Assembly (NCBI GenBank): GCA_002842215.1
Contig: PHCC01000001.1
Span: 202,238-266,237 of the forward strand
Length of the DNA stretch: 64,000 bases
Source: Betaproteobacteria bacterium HGW-Betaproteobacteria-9
GTDB taxonomy: Bacteria > Pseudomonadota > Gammaproteobacteria > Burkholderiales > Burkholderiaceae_C
Reading direction: 5' to 3'
A model generated the notes under the pieces. It saw only the letters and a program-made list of their open reading frames with translations. It was not told the DNA's origin and searched no databases. Below are positions 57,732-64,000 of the stretch, piece by piece. Within the stretch, counting starts at the first letter, position 1. The number at the start of each line of letters is the position of its first letter. The position numbers and the translations under genes were made by a program.

Positions 57732-57737
57732 ATTATA
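57732..57737 (-). promoter_or_regulatory. Probable -10 box of carA
   Basis: A perfect TATAAT on the minus strand, 137 bases before the carA ATG. The -35 region at 17-base spacing (GCCGAT-like) is poor. The long GC-rich leader that follows could carry a control element, but I find no PyrR-type or attenuator structure I can support. Confidence 0.5.
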
Positions 57738-57818
57738 GCCGCTCACCCCCTGCGATCGGCCTCACCACGCCCCGAAAACGGGCATGTTTCAGGGCTCGTG
57801 CAGTCGGGTAAACCGGTT

Positions 57819-58586
57819 TCAGCGCCCGGCCGCGCTGGCGTGCAGGCAGATCGCCGCCGCCGCCGCCACGTTGAGCGACTCTTCGCCGCCCGGCTGGGCG
57901 ATGCGCACCTTTTGCGTTGCGAGCGCTTCCAGGGCCGGGCTCACGCCCTGCCCTTCGTGCCCGAGCACCCAGGCACAGGGCCAGGACAACCGGGCCTGGT
58001 GCAGGAAATCGCCCTGGTGCGAGCTGGTCACCAGCAGCGGCACCGACAGACCGGCCAGATCATCCACCGACAGCCCTTCCACCAGGTGCAGGCCAAAGTG
58101 CGCGCCCATGCCGGCGCGCAACACCTTGGGCGACCACAGCGCCGCTGTGCCCTTGAGCGCCAGCACCTGGGCAAAGCCCATGGCGGCCGCACTGCGCAGG
58201 ATGGAACCCACGTTGCCCGCGTCCTGCAACCGGTCCAGCACCACCGCCGGCGCACCGCTCTGCAGCGCAGTCGCTTTGGGCAGTTCCCAGACAAAACCCA
58301 CACCCGCCGGCGACTCGAGACCGCTGATGCCGGCCATCAGCGCATCGGGAACGGTGACGATGTGGTCGGCCGCATCGCGCAGATCGTGCGGCGCCTGGCG
58401 CCAGAACGTCTCGGAAAAAACGGCGGTGACCGGCCGGTGTCCCCGGGCCAGCAGCGCGCGGCAGAGATGATCGCCTTCCAGCCAGACCTGGCCCTGCTTG
58501 CGGTAGGCGGCGTTGTCTTGTGCGAGTACACGCAGGCGCTTGAGCAGCGGGTTGTCGCGCGAGGTGATGGTGGTGGGGGCGTTCAT
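57819..58586 (-). CDS. TrmH/SpoU-family RNA 2'-O-methyltransferase
   Basis: This SPOUT-class RNA methyltransferase has 255 residues. An N-terminal RNA-binding part ([33 protein letters not shown]) precedes the knotted SAM domain with motif 1 [19 protein letters not shown], motif 2 [12 protein letters not shown] and motif 3 [14 protein letters not shown]. The N-terminal layout resembles RlmB/YsgA-like enzymes, but the exact nucleotide target cannot be told. The ATG at 58586 overlaps the rnhB stop as ATGA. It is the last gene of the bamA-skp-lpx-rnhB run. Confidence 0.9.
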   Translation of the reverse strand: MNAPTTITSRDNPLLKRLRVLAQDNAAYRKQGQVWLEGDHLCRALLARGHRPVTAVFSETFWRQAPHDLRDAADHIVTVPDALMAGISGLESPAGVGFVWELPKATALQSGAPAVVLDRLQDAGNVGSILRSAAAMGFAQVLALKGTAALWSPKVLRAGMGAHFGLHLVEGLSVDDLAGLSVPLLVTSSHQGDFLHQARLSWPCAWVLGHEGQGVSPALEALATQKVRIAQPGGEESLNVAAAAAICLHASAAGR

Positions 58587-59218
58587 GGTTTGGCTTGGGT
58601 GGTGGCCAGCACGCGCGCGACCGGTGCAAAGGAGCGGCGGTGTTCGGGCAAGGCGCCGTGGGTTTGCAGCGCCTGCAGGTGGACCACGGTGCCATAACCT
58701 TTGTGGCGATCGAACCCGTATTCCGGATACTGCAGGTGCAGCTCCTCCAGCAGGCGGTCGCGCGTGACTTTGGCGAGGATCGAGGCCGCCGAAATGGCGG
58801 GTACCAGCGCATCGCCAGACACAATCGCTTCTGCCAACACATCCAGCGCCGGCAGGCGGTTGCCGTCCACCAGCACCTTGTTGGGTTTGAGGCGCAACCC
58901 CTGCACCGCGCGCTGCATTGCGAGCATTGTGGCCTGCAGGATGTTGAGGCGGTCGATCTCTTCCACCGAGGCCATCGCGATGCTGCAACACAGCGCCTTG
59001 GCGCAAATTTCGTCGTAGAGCTTTTCGCGCCGCTTGGCGGTGAGCTGTTTGGAGTCGGCCAGGCCCCTGATGGGTTTGCGTTCGTCCAGGATCACGGCCG
59101 CAGCCACCACCGGTCCGGCCAGCGGACCGCGCCCGGCCTCATCCACGCCGGCCACCAGACCGGGCACGTCCCAGACCAGGGAGGCCTGTTCAGCTTTGAA
59201 GAACTTTTTCGATCGCAT
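58583..59218 (-). CDS. rnhB: Ribonuclease HII
   Basis: RNase HII removes ribonucleotides from DNA. The product has [22 protein letters not shown] with the first catalytic Asp-Glu pair, [23 protein letters not shown] and [21 protein letters not shown]. The C-terminal [18 protein letters not shown] is also typical. I start at the ATG at 59218 ([11 protein letters not shown]), giving 211 residues; this overlaps lpxB by 29 bases. A later start would cut close to the active site. Order lpxB-rnhB-SpoU is a known conserved run. Confidence 0.95.
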   Translation of the reverse strand: MRSKKFFKAEQASLVWDVPGLVAGVDEAGRGPLAGPVVAAAVILDERKPIRGLADSKQLTAKRREKLYDEICAKALCCSIAMASVEEIDRLNILQATMLAMQRAVQGLRLKPNKVLVDGNRLPALDVLAEAIVSGDALVPAISAASILAKVTRDRLLEELHLQYPEYGFDRHKGYGTVVHLQALQTHGALPEHRRSFAPVARVLATTQAKP

Positions 59219-60335
59219 CGGTGGCGAGTTGGGCGGTGTCGCGGTGCAAGGTTTGATGCAATTCAGCGAACCGCGCCTGCAAGGCGGTGACTTTGTCGGG
59301 AGCGTCCAGCCAGTCCAGCGTGGCGCGGGCCAGTGCCTCGGGTGTTGCCGCGTCCTGCAGCAGCTCGGGAACGACAAATTCGCCGCACAGGATGTTCGGC
59401 AGACCCACCCAGGGCTGCAATTGTTTGCGGCGCATGATGTGCCAGGACAGGCGGTTCATGTTGTAGGCGATCACCATCGGCCGCTTGAACAGCGCGGCTT
59501 CCAGGGTGGCGGTACCGCTGGCGATCAGTGTGACATCGCAGGCGGCCAGCACGGCGTGCGACTGACCGTCAACGAGGATCAGTGCTTCACCCAGACCGCT
59601 GGCCGCCGCCAAGTGGGCGATGCGTTCGCGCAGCGCCGGCACCGCCGGCACGATAAAACGAAGCCCTGGCCGGGCCTTGAGCATCGCGACCGCGGCCGCA
59701 AAAAACCGCTCGGCGAGGTACTGCACTTCTGATGCCCGGCTGCCTGGGAGAATCGCCACCACGCAGTCCTCGTCGTGCAAGCCCAGCTGGCGCCGGGCGG
59801 CGGCGCGATCGGGCACCATGGGGATCACGTGCGCGATCGGATGGCCCACATAAGTGGAAGCGATGCCGTGTTCGGCCAGCAGGGCCGGCTCAAACGGAAA
59901 AATGCACAGCACATGGTCGGCCCCGCGCCGCACCTTTTCGATCTTCTCAGGCCGCCAGGCCCAGAAAGAAGGGCAGACGAAATGCACGGTGCGCACGCCT
60001 GCGGCCTTGAGGTCGGCTTCCAGTCCGAAATTGAAATCGGGCGCGTCCACGCCGATGAACAGCGCTGGCGGCTGTGCCAGCAGGCGCTCGCGCAAGCGTT
60101 TACGGATACGCAGAATACCCAGCAGCTTGGGCAGCACCTCCAGGTAGCCCCGAACGGCCAGTTGGTCGCTCGGCCACCAGGCGTCAAACCCTTGCTCGAC
60201 CATGCGCGGGCCGCCAATGCCTGCGGCCACCAGATCGGGCCAGCGCTGGCGCATGCTCTTGAGCAGCAGGCCGGCGAGCAGATCGCCGGACGTCTCGCCA
60301 GCCACCATCGCAAACCGGCGTTGCCCTGCTTCCAT
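59190..60335 (-). CDS. lpxB: Lipid A disaccharide synthase LpxB
   Basis: LpxB is the glycosyltransferase that joins lipid X and UDP-diacylglucosamine to the lipid A disaccharide at the inner membrane. The 381-residue product shows [67 protein letters not shown] and [14 protein letters not shown]. The ATG at 60335 is used; a TTG five codons upstream is possible. It follows lpxA by 19 bases and overlaps rnhB. Confidence 0.97.
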   Translation of the reverse strand: MEAGQRRFAMVAGETSGDLLAGLLLKSMRQRWPDLVAAGIGGPRMVEQGFDAWWPSDQLAVRGYLEVLPKLLGILRIRKRLRERLLAQPPALFIGVDAPDFNFGLEADLKAAGVRTVHFVCPSFWAWRPEKIEKVRRGADHVLCIFPFEPALLAEHGIASTYVGHPIAHVIPMVPDRAAARRQLGLHDEDCVVAILPGSRASEVQYLAERFFAAAVAMLKARPGLRFIVPAVPALRERIAHLAAASGLGEALILVDGQSHAVLAACDVTLIASGTATLEAALFKRPMVIAYNMNRLSWHIMRRKQLQPWVGLPNILCGEFVVPELLQDAATPEALARATLDWLDAPDKVTALQARFAELHQTLHRDTAQLATDAIEKVLQS

Positions 60336-60354
60336 GGATGGGGCCGGCAAACCG

Positions 60355-61143
60355 TCAGCGGGCGATGCCGCGGGTCGCAGAGGCGAGAAAGCGGTTCATC
60401 ATGTCCACATCGGGGGCGGCCTCGGGCATGTGGCTCGCCAACGCCTCGATGCCACTGCGTGACTGCTCCAGGGTGAGGCCCTGGCGGTACAGCAGCTTGT
60501 GCATCTGTTTGACGGCGGCAACCCGCTCGGGCGTGAAGCCGCGGCGACGCAGACCCACGACGTTGAAGCCGCGCACCGCCAGCGGATTGCCATCCACCAG
60601 CATGAAAGGCGGCACGTCCTGCGACACCGCGCTGGCGAAACCGATCATGGCGTGTGCGCCCACCGACACGAACTGGTGAATGCCCGTGAGGCCGCCCACC
60701 GTGACCCAGTCGGCCAGGTGCACGTGCCCGGCCAGCGTGGTGTTGTTCGCCAGGGTCGTGTGGTTGTCGACGTGGCAATCGTGGGCGATGTGGGTGTAGG
60801 CCATGATCCAGTTGTCATTCCCGACACTGGTCACGCCACCCGCACCAGGCACCCCCAGGTTGAAGGTACAGAACTCGCGGATGGTGTTGCGGTCGCCGAT
60901 GGTCAGCTCGGTGGGTTCACCCGCGTACTTTTTGTCCTGCGGGACCGCGCCCAGCGAGTTGAACTGGAAAATGCGGTTGTCCCGGCCGATGGTGGTGCGC
61001 CCTTCGATGACGCAATGTGCGCCCACCGTGGTGCCCGCACCGATCTTCACATGCGGGCCGATGACGGCGTAAGGACCGATGCTGACCGTGCCATCGATCT
61101 CGGCGGCCGGGTCCACCAGCGCCGTGGCATGAATCTGTGTCAC
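60355..61143 (-). CDS. lpxA: UDP-N-acetylglucosamine acyltransferase LpxA
   Basis: LpxA adds the first acyl chain in lipid A synthesis. The 262-residue product is a left-handed beta-helix of hexapeptide repeats (e.g. [20 protein letters not shown]) with the catalytic His in [15 protein letters not shown]. The C-terminal helical domain reads [20 protein letters not shown]. Length equals E. coli LpxA. It lies 19 bases downstream of fabZ. Confidence 0.98.
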   Translation of the reverse strand: MTQIHATALVDPAAEIDGTVSIGPYAVIGPHVKIGAGTTVGAHCVIEGRTTIGRDNRIFQFNSLGAVPQDKKYAGEPTELTIGDRNTIREFCTFNLGVPGAGGVTSVGNDNWIMAYTHIAHDCHVDNHTTLANNTTLAGHVHLADWVTVGGLTGIHQFVSVGAHAMIGFASAVSQDVPPFMLVDGNPLAVRGFNVVGLRRRGFTPERVAAVKQMHKLLYRQGLTLEQSRSGIEALASHMPEAAPDVDMMNRFLASATRGIAR

Positions 61144-61162
61144 GAACTGATCTCCGCTGCGC

Positions 61163-61603
61163 TCAGGCGACGGTGCGCATGGTGCACATCAGTTCGGCTT
61201 CGCAGACCATGTTGCCGTCCACGGTGCACACACCCTTGAACTTGAAGATGCCGGCCTTCATGCGCTCCAGCGTCACGTCCATGATCAGCTGGTCGCCCGG
61301 TTCAACCGGGCGCTTGAAGCGCGCAGCGTCAATGCCGGCGAAGTAATAGACCGACTTTTCATCGGGGACCGAGCCCACCACTTCGAAGGCCAGCAAGGCG
61401 GCCGCCTGTGCCATGGCTTCGAGCATGAGCACACCGGGCATCACGGGCCGGTGCGGAAAGTGCCCTTCAAAAAAGGGCTCGTTCATGGTCACGTTCTTCA
61501 GCGCCTTGATGCGCTTGCCCGGTTCGAGTTCGAGCACACGGTCCACCAGCAGGAACGGATAACGGTGTGGCAACTTCTTGAGAATCTGGTGGATGTCCAT
61601 CAT
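61163..61603 (-). CDS. fabZ: 3-hydroxyacyl-ACP dehydratase FabZ
   Basis: FabZ dehydrates 3-hydroxyacyl-ACP in fatty-acid elongation and balances it against lipid A synthesis. The 146-residue hot-dog protein has [20 protein letters not shown], the catalytic His in [20 protein letters not shown] and the Glu in the same stretch. The start at 61603 (MMDIHQ) overlaps the lpxD stop as ATGA; the next ATG (61600) is equally possible. It lies between lpxD and lpxA as in E. coli. Confidence 0.97.
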   Translation of the reverse strand: MMDIHQILKKLPHRYPFLLVDRVLELEPGKRIKALKNVTMNEPFFEGHFPHRPVMPGVLMLEAMAQAAALLAFEVVGSVPDEKSVYYFAGIDAARFKRPVEPGDQLIMDVTLERMKAGIFKFKGVCTVDGNMVCEAELMCTMRTVA

Positions 61604-62652
61604 GGCTTGGGCGTCACTTGGGTAGCTTGTTCGATGGCCTGCTCCACGGCCTTGAGCCGTTCGCGCAGGCGGTTGAGTTGTTTGAGGGAAGCGGCATTCT
61701 TTTCCCAGCTCGCATTGTCGTCGATGGGAAACATGCCGGTGTAGTGACCTGGGCGTGTGATCGAACGCGTCACCACCGATGCGGCCGAGATGTTCACGCC
61801 ATCGGCCAGGGTCAGATGCCCCAGTACCACCGCACCACCACCCACGGTGCAGTGGGCACCGATGGTGGCGCTGCCCGCCACCCCCACGCAACCGGCCATG
61901 GCCGAGTGCGCCCCGATGTGCACGTTGTGGCCGATCTGGATCAGGTTGTCGAGCTTGACGCCGTCTTCGATCACGGTGTCATCCAGCGCACCACGGTCGA
62001 TGCAGGTGTTGGCGCCGATCTCGACATCGTTTCCGATGCGCACCGCGCCCAGCTGCTCGATCTTGACCCACTGGCCTTTGTGAGGCGCAAAACCGAATCC
62101 ATCGGCACCGATCACCACACCCGGGTGCAGCACGCAGCGTTCACCCACGCTGCAACGTTCGCCCAAGGTGACACGCGGGTGCAGCAATGACTGCGCTCCG
62201 ACCACGGCACCCGCGCCGATCACCGTATGTGAACCCAGACGCGCACCGGCACCGATGCGTGCACCGGGTCCGACTGTCACGAAGGCGGCAATGTCAACGC
62301 CCTCACCGATATCGGCGTCCGGGTGAACGCTGGACAGCGGATCGATCCGGGGTTCGGGTCGGGGCTCGTGCTGCGCGCGCCACCATTGGGTCAGACGGGC
62401 AAAGTAGAGGTAGGGATCGTCCGTCACGATGCAGGCACCACGAAGAGCGGCCACGGCCTGCAAGGCCGGTGGAACGATCAGCGCCGATGCGCGGGTGGTC
62501 TCGATCTGGCTGGCGTAGCGGGCCTGCGCCACGAACGCGAGGTCGTGCGTGACCGCCGTGGACAAAGGTGCGAGCCGCTGGATGAGCGCATGGGCGTCGC
62601 CCTGCAACTGACCACCCAGGGCCTCAACAATAGACCCCAGGGATCTCGACAC
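61600..62652 (-). CDS. lpxD: UDP-3-O-acylglucosamine N-acyltransferase LpxD
   Basis: LpxD adds the second acyl chain in lipid A synthesis. The 350-residue product has an N-terminal uridine-binding domain ([20 protein letters not shown]), a beta-helix of hexapeptide repeats ([20 protein letters not shown]), and the catalytic His in [16 protein letters not shown]-terminal helix follows ([20 protein letters not shown]). No ATG exists near the start; a GTG at 62652 with TGGGGG six bases upstream is preferred over the TTG at 62658. Confidence 0.95.
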   Translation of the reverse strand: MSRSLGSIVEALGGQLQGDAHALIQRLAPLSTAVTHDLAFVAQARYASQIETTRASALIVPPALQAVAALRGACIVTDDPYLYFARLTQWWRAQHEPRPEPRIDPLSSVHPDADIGEGVDIAAFVTVGPGARIGAGARLGSHTVIGAGAVVGAQSLLHPRVTLGERCSVGERCVLHPGVVIGADGFGFAPHKGQWVKIEQLGAVRIGNDVEIGANTCIDRGALDDTVIEDGVKLDNLIQIGHNVHIGAHSAMAGCVGVAGSATIGAHCTVGGGAVVLGHLTLADGVNISAASVVTRSITRPGHYTGMFPIDDNASWEKNAASLKQLNRLRERLKAVEQAIEQATQVTPKP

Positions 62653-62670
62653 CGTCAAACCCCCAGCGCC

Positions 62671-63192
62671 TTATTTGGCGCTGTTCAAAGCATCAATCAC
62701 CTTGGCAGTGATGTCAAGCTTCGGGTTGATATAGGCCGCGTCCTGAATGATCAGGTCGTATTTCTCAGCCTCGGCGACCTTCTTGAGCGCGCGATTGGCC
62801 CGATCAACCACTTGTTGAAGGGCTTCACTCTTCCGGAGGGCCAGATCTTCCTGGAACTCCCGCTGCTTACGCTGGAATTCGCGATCCTGCTCCACCAGCT
62901 GACGCTGGCGGGTGATCCGCTGCGCCTCGGGCAGCGTCGGGGCTTCGCGTTCAAACTTTTCAGAAGAACTTTTCAGCTGAACACCGAGAGCCTGGATCTC
63001 TTTCTCACGCGGTGAGAAATCCTGCTCCAGTTTTGCCGTCAGAGACTTGGCCAACGCCGAGTCCCTGACAATCGAGTCCAGGTTGACAGCACCGATCCGA
63101 ACTTCCTGAGCCGACACAGACGTCCCTGCGGCTGCCATCAGAAAAACCGACAGCAACCCGTGCAAAAAAAGCCGAGGAAACTTGTTCATCAA
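62671..63192 (-). CDS. skp: Periplasmic chaperone Skp (OmpH)
   Basis: Skp holds unfolded outer-membrane proteins in the periplasm and hands them to BAM. The 173-residue product has a signal peptide cut after SVSAQ. The short beta-body IGAVNLDSIVRDSALAK follows, then long coiled-coil tentacles (EFQRKQREFQEDLALRKSEA) and the closing YDLIIQDAAYINPKLDITAK. Its start overlaps the bamA stop (ATGATG). bamA-skp-lpxD-fabZ-lpxA-lpxB is the classic order. Confidence 0.96.
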   Translation of the reverse strand: MMNKFPRLFLHGLLSVFLMAAAGTSVSAQEVRIGAVNLDSIVRDSALAKSLTAKLEQDFSPREKEIQALGVQLKSSSEKFEREAPTLPEAQRITRQRQLVEQDREFQRKQREFQEDLALRKSEALQQVVDRANRALKKVAEAEKYDLIIQDAAYINPKLDITAKVIDALNSAK

Positions 63193-64000
63193 AAGGACGT
63201 TCCGATCTGAAACTGGAATTTCTGGATTCTATCCCCGTCGAACTTGCGCACAGGGTTGGCATAGGCAAAACGCAGAGGGCCGATGGGTGAGATCCAGCTC
63301 AGGCCCACGCCGACGGAAGCCCGCATTTCGCCGAAGTCCACTTTCTGCGATTCGCCAAACACGTTGCCCACGTCGACAAAGCCGAACCAGCGCAAGGTGC
63401 GGTCGTTGCCCGCGCCCGGGAAGGGTGCGATGAACTCCAGATTGGCCACAAAATTGCGCGCACCACCGATGTTGACGGTTTCACCCGTGGTGGAACCGAT
63501 GACCGCCGACGTGGGGCCCAGGGTGCCCTGCTCAAAGCCACGGACCGAACCAAGCCCGCCGCCGTAGAAGTTGCGCAACACCGGAAAAGGCTTTCCGCCC
63601 ATGCCTTTGCCGACACCCAGCTCGGTGTTGAAGGCCAGCGTGTACTGACGGGTCAAGGGAACGTATTGCTGGAACTGGTAGCTCAGCTTGACATAGCGCT
63701 TGTCGCTGCCCAGACCGAATTCGGTGTTGAAACGCTGCAAACGGCCATCGGACGGCACAAGCGCACTGTCGCGCTCGTCACGAGCCCAGCCAATGGTGGC
63801 CGGCAGGTAGGTTCCGCCCTGGCCACGGTAGGCTTCGGGCAATTGATCGCCCTCATCGACCTTCACGCGCTCGGCACCCACACCGAAGTAGACCGTGTCG
63901 CGCTCGGTGAATGGCACCCCGAAGCGCACACCGACGCCCGGGGTGGAGATCTCGTAATCACCACCTTGGGCATCGTAGGGACGCGTGGTCTTGTAGTACA
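63189..64000 (-). CDS. bamA: Outer-membrane assembly factor BamA, C-terminal barrel (5' end outside window)
   Basis: BamA is the Omp85 beta-barrel core of the BAM complex. About 270 C-terminal codons are in view; the POTRA domains and the start lie beyond the right edge. The barrel includes the conserved loop-6 motif VRGFEQGTLGP, RNFYGGGLGS, LRWFGFVDVGNVFG and GVGLSWISPIGPLRFAYANP, and it ends in FQFQIGTSF with the terminal Phe of outer-membrane proteins. The frame is open to the last base. It precedes and overlaps skp by four bases. Confidence 0.96.
   Translation of the reverse strand, partial: YYKTTRPYDAQGGDYEISTPGVGVRFGVPFTERDTVYFGVGAERVKVDEGDQLPEAYRGQGGTYLPATIGWARDERDSALVPSDGRLQRFNTEFGLGSDKRYVKLSYQFQQYVPLTRQYTLAFNTELGVGKGMGGKPFPVLRNFYGGGLGSVRGFEQGTLGPTSAVIGSTTGETVNIGGARNFVANLEFIAPFPGAGNDRTLRWFGFVDVGNVFGESQKVDFGEMRASVGVGLSWISPIGPLRFAYANPVRKFDGDRIQKFQFQIGTSF

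Noticed and set aside
57596..57818. Pyrimidine or arginine attenuator in the carA leader
   Set aside because: No leader peptide, PyrR-type binding loop or terminator/antiterminator pair could be drawn in the GC-rich leader.

Overview
The window is high-GC DNA with the gene content and order of a betaproteobacterium. It most resembles the Burkholderiales family Comamonadaceae (Hydrogenophaga/Acidovorax/Rhodoferax-like). I infer this from protein sequences and operon layouts as I remember them; no search was run. The DNA looks chromosomal and mostly housekeeping. I see no tRNA or rRNA genes, insertion sequences, prophage, CRISPR array or recognisable defence island.

Left part (1-23 kb). A long minus-strand cluster runs ndk, rlmN, pilF/pilW, rodZ-like, ispG, hisS, yfgM-like, bamB, der; der leaves the left edge. 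Before it comes scpB-rluB, then rluD divergent from bamD. bamD converges on and overlaps a DinG-type helicase. A PP2C phosphatase and the ATPase gene zapE follow, then the 2-oxoglutarate dehydrogenase operon odhA-odhB-odhL.

Middle part (23-41 kb, the most variable). It holds an ArsR-type repressor with a dyad at its own promoter, propionyl-CoA synthetase prpE, an isochorismatase-like hydrolase, an NlpC/P60 peptidase, a dihaem c-type cytochrome, a methyltransferase and a FadL-type porin. Two Crp/Fnr regulators, a PRC-barrel protein and a small unknown gene follow. Next is an alcohol/aldehyde oxidation operon: aromatic-type aldehyde dehydrogenase, Tat-exported small dehydrogenase subunit, GMC flavoprotein, alpha/beta hydrolase. 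It has a near-perfect sigma-54 promoter and a divergent AcoR-like enhancer-binding regulator, with two inverted repeats between them. The GMC gene carries an in-frame TAG, and an 87-bp fragment resembling lpdA lies at the operon's 3' end.

Right part (41-64 kb). The pyruvate dehydrogenase operon aceE-aceF-lpdA has an E3 with a fused lipoyl domain. It is divergent from a PAS sensor kinase/FixJ-like regulator pair across an AT-rich spacer. folD, a small membrane protein, greA and carA-orf-carB (an unknown 120-residue gene inside the car operon) come next. An envelope cluster bamA-skp-lpxD-fabZ-lpxA-lpxB-rnhB-rRNA methyltransferase ends the window; bamA leaves the right edge.

The genes link central carbon flux (pyruvate, 2-oxoglutarate and propionate activation), outer-membrane biogenesis (BamA, BamB, BamD, Skp, LpxA, LpxB, LpxD, FabZ) and RNA modification (RlmN, RluB, RluD, SpoU-type). 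I found no convincing new system. The best leads are the sigma-54 alcohol-oxidation locus with its nonsense codon and lpd relic, the lipoyl-domain mosaic, and the FNR-type boxes around the cytochrome/porin/Crp region.
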